Source: Novosphingobium terrae (GTDB taxonomy: Bacteria; Pseudomonadota; Alphaproteobacteria; Sphingomonadales; Sphingomonadaceae). Taken from it: a stretch of 64,000 nt of DNA. The stretch spans positions 1,612,001-1,676,000 of the forward strand of contig NZ_JABVZR010000001.1 in NCBI RefSeq assembly GCF_017163935.1. Reading direction: 5' to 3'. Shown here piece after piece: positions 45,235 through 54,428 of this stretch. Numbering within the stretch: the first letter of the stretch is position 1; each line of letters starts with the position of its first letter. Both the position numbers and the translations under genes were made by a program. The notes below the pieces were generated by a model that was given only the letters and a program-made list of their open reading frames with translations, was not told where the DNA came from and did no database searches.

Positions 45235-46320
45235 TTACCCGGGGAGATTAACCCTGAGAGGTTCATGCATTGGACAACCATTGAATTGCCCACGCATTTG
45301 GGCAGAGGCTTCGTACGCGGGTTTGCGCATGCGCATTATCCCGCCGAGAGGCCGATGGTCGGTGATCCCGTGCCATGGGCTGAAGGAGGTTTCGTCATCG
45401 AGCACCGCTGCTCGGGCCAGTGTCCATGCGGGTTGGGGCCCCACCGAGATCACAGCGACCGGGACGTATGGATTGTCATCCTCGGGCCAGGGCACCGAAG
45501 CATCCTCGATCGGATTGGCGGTGAGGTCCCGGCAAAGCTGGACGCATAATTCCCATTGGCCGCCTTGGCTTACGAGAACATTGCCAATTTCCTCCCGGAG
45601 AGCATTCTCCCGTCCTGCAATGTCGAGATCCTTGCCTTCGAGGGCCTTGAAGTTCTCGGATCGCGGACGAAGAGCAATCTTGGCCATATAGGCGCCATAG
45701 CGAATCGGTGCCTGACTGAAAAATCGCTCACCCAGCGGATTGGTGTTGGCTTTACCGCCCAACGCCAACAAAAGCGCGCTTTCGCCTCCCAGCGCCTCTA
45801 TGCCCTTCTCAATTGTGCGAAAAGCAGCCGAGATCACCTCCTTCATCGTCACAAGCTTGTCTGTCGTAGCAGCCAGCAGCTTGAGACTTTGGAGAAAGGG
45901 CTTTGGCCCGGCTGATGGGAAGGCAGCACCATTGGCCATCAGGAAGTCCTGAGTCCTGGCGTCCTGACTGCCCGGCAGTCGCTCGCCATCGACATCCAGC
46001 ACTTTGATAGCAAACCCGCGTTGCAGCGAAATAGTGTCAGGCAGTACATCGCCTGCATTCGTCGAAATACGCAACAGGACGTCATAGTCGCGTTCGGTTG
46101 CAAAAATACCTTGGGCAAATTCGGGGGGGAGGGCGGCGAGGACGCGCAACTGGCCAGAGAGGAGGGCATGGCTCTTGGCATGGACGGCGCGGAAACCGTG
46201 TCCGGTGTCCTGGTGGGTTGTCTCGCTTATCTTCCGAAATGCTTCGATCAACTCGGCCTGGGTCTGGGGCTCGTCAAGCTCGACCACCTCGACGTCGGGG
46301 CTGAAAGGCAGTGGCTGCAT
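45235..46320 (-). CDS. Catalase-related haem protein
   Basis: 361 aa of the catalase-family (SrpA/allene-oxide-synthase-like) group, shorter than the 480-aa classic catalases. The distal His is H47 (RAVHAKSHALL) and the proximal ligand Y336 with R332 lies in RMRKPAYEASA. A conserved block GFAIKVLDVDGE and QDFLMAN fits. It probably degrades peroxide or organic hydroperoxides, or acts as a haem peroxidase. The gene is alone on its strand, between a convergent ferredoxin and a divergent lipocalin. Confidence 0.88.
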   Translation of the reverse strand: MQPLPFSPDVEVVELDEPQTQAELIEAFRKISETTHQDTGHGFRAVHAKSHALLSGQLRVLAALPPEFAQGIFATERDYDVLLRISTNAGDVLPDTISLQRGFAIKVLDVDGERLPGSQDARTQDFLMANGAAFPSAGPKPFLQSLKLLAATTDKLVTMKEVISAAFRTIEKGIEALGGESALLLALGGKANTNPLGERFFSQAPIRYGAYMAKIALRPRSENFKALEGKDLDIAGRENALREEIGNVLVSQGGQWELCVQLCRDLTANPIEDASVPWPEDDNPYVPVAVISVGPQPAWTLARAAVLDDETSFSPWHGITDHRPLGGIMRMRKPAYEASAQMRGQFNGCPMHEPLRVNLPG

Positions 46321-46601
46321 ACTGCGTTATCCTTTGAGGGAGGGGGAAGAGGGCCAGGCATTTTTCTTGCTGCCCTTATGGTCGGCAATTCGCCGAAGCA
46401 GGCCAAGTTCCAATGGGCATCTCTAATGCGAGATATTCATGGGATACCACCAACATCGGCTGGACAGTTCCAGATGAGAGTGGCCATGATTGTCTGGAAA
46501 TGACCGTGCTGGACACCGCGCGAATGGCATGTCCATCAGGACTTTGCGAAACTTTGGTGTCAGCGAGCCGTATCCCCAAAAGTCAAAACCCAGGAGGTGT
46601 C

Positions 46602-47150
46602 ATGCGCAAACTCACGATTGCAGCCGGGCTGGTGGGAGTATCGGTGGTGGTTGGAACGCTTGCTGCCAAGGCCTTGCGCGGACCGGTCGGGAACAAGGCC
46701 GTTCCTGCGCCGGCAAAGGATGTCGAACTCTATCGTTACATGGGCAGGTGGTACGAACAATTTCGCTACGAGGCGTCATTCGAGCGTGGGATGGACGAGG
46801 TGACCGCCCATTATTCGCTCCGTGAGGATGGTTCGGTCGAGGTCACAAACCGAGGCCGCACAGCGGGGGAGAGCGGGCGTTGGAAGGAGAGTGTCGGTAC
46901 TGGAAAGGTCGTGGACCCGGACACCGGCGCCAAATTGAAGGTCTCCTTCTTTGGTCCCTTTTTCGGGGATTATTGGGTTCTCGATCATGGGGACGATTAT
47001 GACTGGTCCATCGTAGGAGAGCCAACCGGTCGTTATCTTTGGGTGCTGACCAGGGTCGTTCGTCCGTCCAACGAGGTTCTTGGTTTTCTCGAAGAGAGGG
47101 TTAGAGAGCTCGGCTACGATTGGTCTCTCATACGCAGAACGCACCAATGA
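46602..47150 (+). CDS. Lipocalin, Blc-like
   Basis: 182 aa. A hydrophobic N-terminal segment (about 5-24) is a signal or anchor with no lipobox, unlike E. coli Blc. The GxW lipocalin motif is MGRWYEQ (W50), and the barrel ends LWVLTRVVRPSNEVLGFLEERVRELGYD, as in Blc. AGGAGG at 46593-46598 fixes the start. It binds lipids or fatty acids in the envelope and is usually induced by stress. Next downstream on the same strand is a small acidic protein. Confidence 0.9.
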   Translation: MRKLTIAAGLVGVSVVVGTLAAKALRGPVGNKAVPAPAKDVELYRYMGRWYEQFRYEASFERGMDEVTAHYSLREDGSVEVTNRGRTAGESGRWKESVGTGKVVDPDTGAKLKVSFFGPFFGDYWVLDHGDDYDWSIVGEPTGRYLWVLTRVVRPSNEVLGFLEERVRELGYDWSLIRRTHQ

Positions 47151-47291
47151 TTGGCGCCTGTTTCTGGAAGGCACGATGGCGCGGCGCTGTCTATTCGTCG
47201 CTGGGAAAAAACATGTCATCAGGATCGGCTTGCCTGGGCGGTGGATGACAGCAACAGTCTACCAACCGTCCTTCCATTGCCGAGCCTCGCT

Positions 47292-47519
47292 ATGCATGAC
47301 GACTTCGAGTCTGAGATGGAGGGCACTCCCTTTCCTCCCATGCAGATCATTGGTGATGACGAGGTAGGGCGTTCCGTCGCCCAGAAGGCCTATCTCCGAG
47401 CCCTGCGAGAAGGTGTGGAAGAAGTGCGGCAACAGGGCGAGGAGCCCGACTTCAGACTGCTGGCTCAGGTCGCCTCGGACATAGCGCAGGAAGCCTATGA
47501 TGCGTTTTGTGGTCGTTGA
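47292..47519 (+). CDS. Small acidic hypothetical protein
   Basis: 75 aa (start 47292, alternatively 47316). It is strongly helical and acidic (VAQKAYLRALREGVEEVRQQGEEPDFRLLAQVASDIAQEAYDAF), with no membrane segment or known motif. I do not recognise it. The reading frame has no obvious ribosome site. It could be a small cytoplasmic binding protein or a spurious frame. Confidence 0.45.
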   Translation: MHDDFESEMEGTPFPPMQIIGDDEVGRSVAQKAYLRALREGVEEVRQQGEEPDFRLLAQVASDIAQEAYDAFCGR

Positions 47520-47844
47520 ACCGCTCCTACGAGCAGCTCCCTCGATCATCCGCTAATAGATTTTTTAGGGGAGCCGCTGCCCGGCTTGCTCTGCCTTTGG
47601 TGCCGCTGGTTTCTAATGCACGCTGAAGCGTGCCCTTGATGAAGGCTTGCGGTGTGTGCTCCATTATTAATCTGGATTAGTGGCGCACTGCTATTTCCGG
47701 AATAAAAATTCTGTGGGTCTCATTTGGAGAACCCAAAGGGAGGCACGACGCTTTCTCACCTGACTGGCACATTCAGGAGGGTGGGATGAGGCGGGGAAGC
47801 CACGATTTCGCCGACAAGCGGAAGGTATCGAAGGAGGCTGCACG
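47520..47844. other. Intergenic stretch upstream of the Nramp-related gene
   Basis: No gene is supported. It holds an inverted repeat TTTGG-AGAAC-CCAAA (47723-47737) followed by AAAGGGAGG. This is too weak to name as an operator or riboswitch but would lie in the 5' leader of the transporter gene. Confidence 0.45.
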
Positions 47845-49095
47845 ATGAGCCTTCTTGATCAGATCAAGCGAATGGGGCCAGGGCTTGTAACCGGAGCGGC
47901 GGATGATGATCCCAGCGGAATAGCAACCTATTCCCAGGCTGGGGCGCAGTTCGGGACGAGCCTGCTCTGGACAATGCTGTTTGCCTACCCGTTGATGGTC
48001 GCCACCCAACTCGCAAGCGCACGCGTCGGACGCGTAACAGGGAAAGGGTTGGGCCATAGCCTGAAGGCCATCATGCCTCACTGGCTGATGGCTATCCTGG
48101 TGGCATTGCTCTTCGTCGCCAATACAATCAATATCGGCGCCGATCTGGCGGCGATGGGAGAAGCGGCCGGTATGACGGTCCGGCGCGGGCAGCATGTCTT
48201 CACCATCATTTTTGCCCTGGCTTCGCTCCTGCTACAGATGTTTGTGCCCTATGACCGTTATGCTGCACTCCTGAAATGGATGACGCTCGTCCTGTTGGCC
48301 TATGTGGCTCTCGTCCTGATGGTGAAGGTCGACTGGTCGCAAGCTTTGCATGATCTTGTCCTGCCGCACCTCGATGGACGTCAGGAGGTAACCACTGTGG
48401 TTGCGATCCTGGGAACGACGATCAGCCCCTTCCTCTTTTTCTGGCAAGCGGCTCAAGAGGTCGAGGAGATCGATCAGGTCGAAGAGCGCAAACCCCTCCA
48501 GCGCGCCGAGCATCAGGCCGAGGACGCTTTCAACCGCATTCGGATCGATACGTTCACCGGTATGGCGGTTTCGAACATTGTTGCTCTGGCTATCATTCTG
48601 GGGACGGCTGCAACTTTGCATGCTGCAGGGAAGACCGATATTCAAAGTGCGGCCGATGCAGCCAAAGCGTTGCAGCCGGTGGCCGGTCCCCTTGCCTTTG
48701 CGATCTTCACACTCGGGATCATCGGCACGGGCTTTCTGGCTGTGCCGGTGCTGGCGGGTTCGTCCGGATATGCTGTTTGCGAGGTGGGCGGGTGGGCAGC
48801 CAGTCTGCAAGATAAACCACAGCGGGCTCGCGTATTTTACGCTGTCATCGCGCTGGGGATGATCCTGGGCGTTGCCATTGACTGGTCTCCGATCAGCCCG
48901 ATGAAAGCGCTTTTCTGGTCTGCGGTGATCAACGGAATTGTTGCAGTTCCTGTGCTTGTGGCTCTTATGCTTGTGGTGAGCAGCCGAGAGGTAATGGGAA
49001 AATACACCGCCTCCATATCACTCTGGATTTTCGGGTGGATCACGACAGTTGCCATGGGGGTGGCGGCCATCTCGATGCTCGTCCTTCCGAGCTGA
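47845..49095 (+). CDS. Nramp-related divalent-cation transporter
   Basis: 416 aa, 11 or so membrane helices. TM1 carries the variant DDPSG (residues 21-25) in place of the DPGN of Mn/Fe Nramps. TM6 reads TTISPFLFFWQ (SPF at 194-196) in place of the MPH motif, so the metal-binding Met of canonical Nramps is absent. This pattern belongs to a distant Nramp-related clade whose cation is uncertain (Mg-type Nramps also lack that Met). The porin-like gene follows after no gap, suggesting an outer- and inner-membrane pair for the same ion or solute. Confidence 0.85.
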   Translation: MSLLDQIKRMGPGLVTGAADDDPSGIATYSQAGAQFGTSLLWTMLFAYPLMVATQLASARVGRVTGKGLGHSLKAIMPHWLMAILVALLFVANTINIGADLAAMGEAAGMTVRRGQHVFTIIFALASLLLQMFVPYDRYAALLKWMTLVLLAYVALVLMVKVDWSQALHDLVLPHLDGRQEVTTVVAILGTTISPFLFFWQAAQEVEEIDQVEERKPLQRAEHQAEDAFNRIRIDTFTGMAVSNIVALAIILGTAATLHAAGKTDIQSAADAAKALQPVAGPLAFAIFTLGIIGTGFLAVPVLAGSSGYAVCEVGGWAASLQDKPQRARVFYAVIALGMILGVAIDWSPISPMKALFWSAVINGIVAVPVLVALMLVVSSREVMGKYTASISLWIFGWITTVAMGVAAISMLVLPS

Positions 49096-50388
49096 GTGGG
49101 AACGTTGCTGACCGCGGTTTTTCCTTCGAAAGCCCTGCGAGGGTTCAAGGTGCATCTGGCCGTGCTGCATGCTTTGGCGGTTGGTGCCGTGAGCCTCCTT
49201 CCGGATAGGTGCCTTGCCGAAGATACGCCCCCCATCCTCACGATGAGCTTCCGAGACACTTTGGATGGGTGGCTCGTAGCCAAGAGTAGCCGCAGGGATG
49301 CAGGAGAGGTGGTCCTCAACCGGGCTCAACTCGCGGCAACTCTTGCTCTGGACCGTGCGGGGCTTCCGGGCCTTGCAGTTCATGCCCAGATCTTCAACCT
49401 TTCCGGGAGCAGCCTGAGCGAGCGGACCCAGGACATTCAGACTGCGGACGCAATCGATGCTCAGCCGATGACCAGATTGTTTGAATTCTGGATCGAGCAA
49501 AGGTTTGGCTCGGAAGAGCGCAATGTGGCCCTGAGAGCCGGTCTGCTCGACGTTAATGCTGATTTCGACTCGATCGTATCGGCCAACTGGCTGGTTAATT
49601 CTTCACAGGGTATAGGGGCAGATCTGGCCCGAAGCGGGTTGAATGGCCCTTCGATCTATCCGGTGTCTTCGCTTGGCATCAGAGCCAGCTGGACCCCCAG
49701 CAAGCAGTGGACCGCGCGCATCGCGGTACTCGATGGGGTGCCGGGTAATCCGTCGCGACCCGATGAATTTGTTGTTGCACGGCTGGCGCCCCGGGACGGA
49801 ATTCTGGTCATCGGTCAGGTTGATTATCGATGGTCCGAAAAGGGCAGGGTGGCGGCAGGTGCCTGGGGCTACAGTCATCTGAGGCCGACACTTGACGGCA
49901 ATGACCAGCGGCATGACCGCGGGTGGTATGTAGAGGCAGAAACCGCCTTTCCCGGCTCGACCAAATGGGGCGGCTGGTTGCGTTATGGCCAGGCTGCGGG
50001 CTCGGTGCAGCAGGTCGATGGCTATTGGGGCGCCGGCATCACGGGGAAAGGGGTGTTTCCCGGACGGAAGGACGATCGACTGGGACTGGCCGTAGCATGT
50101 GCCTCCATCGCCCCTGTGGCGGTACGTTTGTCAGGGCTCCCCCGGCATGAAACGTCGTTCGAAACGACATACCAGTTCAAGTTGGGTGAATTGCTGGCCC
50201 TGCAGCCGGACCTGCAATATCTGCGGCATCCCGCTGCGGCGGCTCATGCGCCCGATGCGGTGGTGGTTGGGCTGAGGCTGATCTTGTCGCTGGGCGGTCC
50301 CAAACCGGCGCCGGCGACCGACGCGTCAGATACGACAGTGCCTTCCGATGCTCCGGAACCCAAAGCACCCGACGGTACATCCTCATAG
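49096..50388 (+). CDS. OprB-type carbohydrate-selective porin
   Basis: About 430 aa from a GTG that follows the Nramp stop directly; other starts (TTG at about 49105) are possible. The signal region is AVLHALAVGAVSLLPDRCLAED. Barrel strands contain family blocks LFEFWIEQRFGSEERNVALRAGLLDVNADFDSI and ATYQFKLGEL, with a strand end LGLRLILSLG; C-terminal 25 residues are Pro/Ala/Asp-rich and disordered. OprB porins carry sugars or other small solutes. Adjacent to an Nramp-like transporter it may serve a related compound. Confidence 0.82.
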   Translation: MGTLLTAVFPSKALRGFKVHLAVLHALAVGAVSLLPDRCLAEDTPPILTMSFRDTLDGWLVAKSSRRDAGEVVLNRAQLAATLALDRAGLPGLAVHAQIFNLSGSSLSERTQDIQTADAIDAQPMTRLFEFWIEQRFGSEERNVALRAGLLDVNADFDSIVSANWLVNSSQGIGADLARSGLNGPSIYPVSSLGIRASWTPSKQWTARIAVLDGVPGNPSRPDEFVVARLAPRDGILVIGQVDYRWSEKGRVAAGAWGYSHLRPTLDGNDQRHDRGWYVEAETAFPGSTKWGGWLRYGQAAGSVQQVDGYWGAGITGKGVFPGRKDDRLGLAVACASIAPVAVRLSGLPRHETSFETTYQFKLGELLALQPDLQYLRHPAAAAHAPDAVVVGLRLILSLGGPKPAPATDASDTTVPSDAPEPKAPDGTSS

Positions 50389-50479
50389 AGGATTTGCAGT
50401 GATCAAAATGTGAATGCGCGAGGCCGCTTCCTGATGGCAATTGCTAGGGCGGATCTTGCGAGAGCAAACCTGTTGACGT

Positions 50480-50980
50480 TTAGGAGGCTGGGCTCCTGGG
50501 AATCGCGGTTATCTTGCCACCACGTTCGAAGGTCACCAGCCTCGCCTTTTTGACATCATCTATCCCTTGCATGCGCAGGGCTTCAGCGAGGTCCTCCGGG
50601 CTGACGTCATGTCGCCGCATCATCGCCTGATCGACATGCCCATCGCGTGCCAGCACATCGGCTCGGCCCTTGACGAACAGGGCCAGCCAGTTGGAACGCA
50701 TCGTGGCCATGGCCATCAGACGGTGCATCACCACCACCACCATCGTGGCCGCCAGACAAGGGATGAAAGGCACGCCGCCAGTCATCACCCGGCTGATGTT
50801 CGAACCCACGATGATGGCGATGAAGATGTCGAAAGGGCTGAGGCTGGAAAAGCTGCGCCGCCCGGCAATCCGCATACAGAGCAGCCCATAAAGGAACAGC
50901 ACGACAGCCCGGGCGCACAGGTGAGCGGTGGAGGCCGGGGCCTGATCGGGGCCGAGGATCGTGTGGAGCCAGTCCTCCAT
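50480..50980 (-). CDS. DUF421/YetF-like membrane protein
   Basis: 166 aa from 50980, which lies eight bases downstream of the LigD stop. Two or three hydrophobic helices precede a cytoplasmic YetF-type domain (LVKGRADVLARDGHVDQAMMRRHDVSPEDLAEALRMQGIDDVKKARLVTFERGGKITAI). These proteins are found widely in bacteria, often in stress or sporulation contexts, with unclear function. It is the third gene of a Ku-LigD operon. Confidence 0.87.
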   Translation of the reverse strand: MEDWLHTILGPDQAPASTAHLCARAVVLFLYGLLCMRIAGRRSFSSLSPFDIFIAIIVGSNISRVMTGGVPFIPCLAATMVVVVMHRLMAMATMRSNWLALFVKGRADVLARDGHVDQAMMRRHDVSPEDLAEALRMQGIDDVKKARLVTFERGGKITAIPRSPAS

Positions 50981-50988
50981 CGCCAGTT

Positions 50989-53508
50989 CTACACCTCTGG
51001 CAGGGGCTGGTCGGCAAAGCCCCAGCCTTTGAGCGCCTTGCCTTGCGCGCGCTCGATCAGCGCTGCGGCATCGGCGATGGAGAAGGGATGGGCATGGTCC
51101 ATGCCGTCCAGCTCGTCCCAATCGATGGGCACGGCTACAGGGGCACCTTCTCTGGCGCGGGCGGAATATGGCATGACCGCGGTGCTGCCGCGCTGGTTGC
51201 GCAGCCAGTCGATAAAGATTCGGCCCTTGCGCTTGGCCTTGCTCATGGTGGCGGTAAAGCGGGCGGGTTCGCTGAGCGCCATGGCTTCGGCGAAGCGTTT
51301 GGCGAAGTCCTTGTGAGCGTCCCAGTCATGGACGGGACGCAGGGGGACGGTGACATGCACCCCCTTGCCGCCCGAGAGCAGCGGAAAGCTGACCAGCCCC
51401 AGATCCGCCAGCTGGCGGCGAATGTCATTTGCGGCCTTCTTGACTTGCGCGAAATCCAGCCCCTCATCCGGGTCGAGGTCGAAGATCATGCGGTCGGGCT
51501 GTTCGACATCCTGCGCGGTGGAGGCCCAGCCGTGGAATTCGATGGTGCCCATCTGCACGCAAGCCAGCAGGCCCTGTGCCTCGGTGAGGTAGAGATAGTC
51601 CTCGGCACCGCCGTCCTTTTCGGTGATCGGCACATGGAAGACATGCTCTCCAAAGGAGCCGCTGTCGTGCTTCTGGAAGAAGCATTGCTTGGCCCGGCCC
51701 TGCGGGCAACGCACCAGGCTCAAGGGACGATTAGCGGCAAAAGGCAGCATCAGCGGAGCGATGGCCTGATAATAGGATGCCAGATCGCCCTTGGTCTGCC
51801 CGCTTTCGGGGAACAGCACGCGGTCCGGGTGAGTGATGGCGATGATAGGGGGTTCGGGTGCGGGCTGGCTGGTTTCGGGTTTGACATCGCTGGCCTTCTT
51901 GTCCTGACGCAGCCCCACGAAGCTGGCATGGCGCACACGCCCCTCGGCGGTGAACTGGGCAAAACTGACTTCGGCCACCAGTGCGGGGCGGAGCCAATGG
52001 GCGCCGCGCGTCTCGGCACGGGGGACCTCTGCTGCCGCTGTCTTGCGGGCGAGGGGCTTCATGGTGCGTGCCAGATCGGCCAGCAGGCTGGTGTCGAAGC
52101 CGGTGCCGACCTTACCCTTGTAGGTCAGCGTCTCGCCTTCCCACTGGCCCAGCAGGAGGGCGCCGAAGGGCCGGCCCTTGGCGGGGCTCTCCGTCCAGCC
52201 GAGGATGACGAACTCCTGCCGCAGCGTGCATTTGATCTTCAGCCAGTCACGGCCGCGTGTCCCGCGATAGGGGGCGTCTATGCGCTTGGCGATGATGCCT
52301 TCCTGTCCCGCCCGGCACATGGCGGTCAGCAGCGCCTCGCCTGAGCCGATCACATGGTCGGCGACATGGAGGGGCGGCTGGGCGTCGGCGAGCAAGGCCT
52401 CCAGCCGTTCCTTGCGCTCGATGTTGGGCAGGGGTTTGAGATCTTGCCCCGCAAGGCGCAGCAGGTCGAAGGTGAAGAAGGCCATGGGGGCCTGCCCATC
52501 GCCTTTCAACGATGCCTGCAGGGCGGAGAAGTTGGGGTTCCCGTTGCCGTCCAGCGCGACGATCTCGCCATCGATCAGCGCATCGGGCAGGTCGAGCCCC
52601 GTCAACGCTTGAGCGATGGCCGGAAACTTCTCCGTCCAGTCGAGGCCCGAGCGGGTGAACAGCCGCACCGTCTGCCCGGCAACGGCGGCAAGAATGCGAT
52701 AGCCGTCGAATTTGATCTCATGCATCCAGGCGTTGGAGGTCGGCACGCTATCGACCAGCGTGGCCAGTTGTACCGGCTCGAAAACGGGCGGGCCTAACAC
52801 CTTGTGCAATGTAGGCGCTTTGGCCTTCTTGCGGTTATGGGTTTCGGCCTGCTGCATCACCTGCGCGAAAGCCTTGCCCTTCTTGCCCGCCAGCGATTGC
52901 GTGCCCCCCGTATCCGCTGCGATCTGGGCCATACTGCGCGCGGTTAGCACGCTGATGAGGTTGCGCTCGACCAGCATGTCGCCTTGCCCGGCATGGGCAT
53001 CCTGCACCTTGCGCAGCAGCCAGTTCTCGCGCTTCTCTTTCCCGCGCGGCTTCATGCGGACCAGCAGCCATTCGCCGTTCATCCGCTCGCCGAAGAGGTG
53101 GAAATGGAGGTGGCCCGCTTCGATATCCTTGGCGCTCTTGCCCTCCACCGGCGCCCAGTGTCCCTGATCCCACAGCATCACCGTGCCGCCGCCATATTCG
53201 CCTTTGGGGATGTTACCCTCGAAATGGGCATAGGACATCGGGTGATCTTCCGTCCGCACGGCAAGGCGCTTGTCGGCGGGATCGACGCTGGGGCCGCGCG
53301 TGACAGCCCAGCTTTTGAGCACACCATCGACCTCCAGCCGGAAATCCCAATGCAGGCGCGTGGCATCATGCTTCTGCACCACGAAAATTGGGCCCTTGCC
53401 ATCCGCGGCCCGCGCCAAGGCCTCATCGCCGGCAGGCTCGCTGGTGCGGGAGAAATCGCGCTTGGCACGATAGGGTTTGAGCGGATCGGCGCCCGCCATG
53501 TCAGGCAC
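50989..53508 (-). CDS. ligD: ATP-dependent DNA ligase D, PE-ligase-polymerase
   Basis: 839 aa, all three LigD modules in the order used by proteobacteria. Phosphoesterase at about 30-185 (QKHDATRLHWDFRLE with H47/D48/H53, and EDHPMSY). Ligase at about 240-530 with the adenylation Lys in EIKFDG (K266). Polymerase/primase at about 550-830 (FDLDPDE acidic pair, GGKGVHVTVPL). It acts with Ku to join broken ends. The ATG at 53508 overlaps the Ku stop by 8 bp; 53499 is an alternative start. Confidence 0.96.
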   Translation of the reverse strand: MPDMAGADPLKPYRAKRDFSRTSEPAGDEALARAADGKGPIFVVQKHDATRLHWDFRLEVDGVLKSWAVTRGPSVDPADKRLAVRTEDHPMSYAHFEGNIPKGEYGGGTVMLWDQGHWAPVEGKSAKDIEAGHLHFHLFGERMNGEWLLVRMKPRGKEKRENWLLRKVQDAHAGQGDMLVERNLISVLTARSMAQIAADTGGTQSLAGKKGKAFAQVMQQAETHNRKKAKAPTLHKVLGPPVFEPVQLATLVDSVPTSNAWMHEIKFDGYRILAAVAGQTVRLFTRSGLDWTEKFPAIAQALTGLDLPDALIDGEIVALDGNGNPNFSALQASLKGDGQAPMAFFTFDLLRLAGQDLKPLPNIERKERLEALLADAQPPLHVADHVIGSGEALLTAMCRAGQEGIIAKRIDAPYRGTRGRDWLKIKCTLRQEFVILGWTESPAKGRPFGALLLGQWEGETLTYKGKVGTGFDTSLLADLARTMKPLARKTAAAEVPRAETRGAHWLRPALVAEVSFAQFTAEGRVRHASFVGLRQDKKASDVKPETSQPAPEPPIIAITHPDRVLFPESGQTKGDLASYYQAIAPLMLPFAANRPLSLVRCPQGRAKQCFFQKHDSGSFGEHVFHVPITEKDGGAEDYLYLTEAQGLLACVQMGTIEFHGWASTAQDVEQPDRMIFDLDPDEGLDFAQVKKAANDIRRQLADLGLVSFPLLSGGKGVHVTVPLRPVHDWDAHKDFAKRFAEAMALSEPARFTATMSKAKRKGRIFIDWLRNQRGSTAVMPYSARAREGAPVAVPIDWDELDGMDHAHPFSIADAAALIERAQGKALKGWGFADQPLPEV

Positions 53509-54364
53509 GCTTGCGCTTTAGCGCTGCCTTGCGCGGCTTGCTCGCAGTCGGCTTTTTCGGGGGTGCCTTCTCCCCGCCACCTACCGACTTCTTCAACGCC
53601 GCCATCAGATCGATGACATTGCCGCCCTTGGCGCCGCCCGGTTCCTCCACATCCTCCAGAATGCGTTTGCCGCCCTTGGCCTTGCGCTTCTTCTCGATCA
53701 GGCGGTGAAGCGCATCGATGTAATGGTCTCGGAAGGCCTCGGGCTTGAAGGGATGGGTCTTCTTCTCGATCAGCGTGGTGGCCAGTTCTATCAGATCCTC
53801 GCTGGGATCGCCGGTAGGCAGGTCTTTGAACTGGCTGGCCACCTTGGCCACCTCATCGGCATAGCGCAGCACCTCCATGATGAGGCCCTTGCCGCAGGGC
53901 CGTACCGAGACAAGCTGCTCGCGCCCGCGCACCGAAAGCTGGCCCAATCCGGCCTTGCCGGTTTGCCGCAGCGCCTCGCGCAGCACGACATAGGCCTCCT
54001 GCGCCAGATCGTCGGCGGGCAGGATGAAATAGGGCTTCTCGTAATAGAGCACATCGACCGCGCCGTTCTCGACAAACTGCACCAGTTCCAGCGTCTTGCG
54101 GCTCTCGATTTTGACCGCCTCGATCTCTTCCTCGTCGAGCAGCACGTACTCGCCCTTTTCGACCTCATAGCCTTTGAGGATCTCGTCGCGGTCCACCGGG
54201 CCCAGACCGGGCACGACCTTCTCGTAGCGCACTCTTTTGCCGCTGGGCTCATGGATCTGGTGGAAGCTGATGGCCGCGCCCGAGCGCGTGGCAGGATACA
54301 CCTCCACCGGGATCGACACCAGCGCCAGCCGGATCTGTCCTTGCCAATATGCGCGTGCGGCCAT
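53501..54364 (-). CDS. ku: Ku DNA end-binding protein
   Basis: 287 aa, the bacterial Ku size, with the core beta-barrel (YWQGQIRLALVSIPVEVYPATRSGAAISFHQIHEPSGKRVRYEKVVPGLG, PYFILPADDLAQEAYVVLREALRQTGKAGLGQL) and a Lys-rich C-terminal tail (about 245-287). It binds double-strand ends and recruits LigD, the overlapping next gene. First gene of a Ku-LigD-DUF421 operon. Confidence 0.96.
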   Translation of the reverse strand: MAARAYWQGQIRLALVSIPVEVYPATRSGAAISFHQIHEPSGKRVRYEKVVPGLGPVDRDEILKGYEVEKGEYVLLDEEEIEAVKIESRKTLELVQFVENGAVDVLYYEKPYFILPADDLAQEAYVVLREALRQTGKAGLGQLSVRGREQLVSVRPCGKGLIMEVLRYADEVAKVASQFKDLPTGDPSEDLIELATTLIEKKTHPFKPEAFRDHYIDALHRLIEKKRKAKGGKRILEDVEEPGGAKGGNVIDLMAALKKSVGGGEKAPPKKPTASKPRKAALKRKRA

Positions 54365-54428
54365 GATACACCTCCGCAGAGGAAAGTGTGGTGGAGCGGG
54401 CCTGTTCCGCGCCGCGAAAGTGCAAGCG

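Noticed and set aside
47723..47737. TTTGG-AGAAC-CCAAA as an operator or a metal riboswitch part
   Set aside because: Arms of only five bases and no riboswitch-type structure seen around it.
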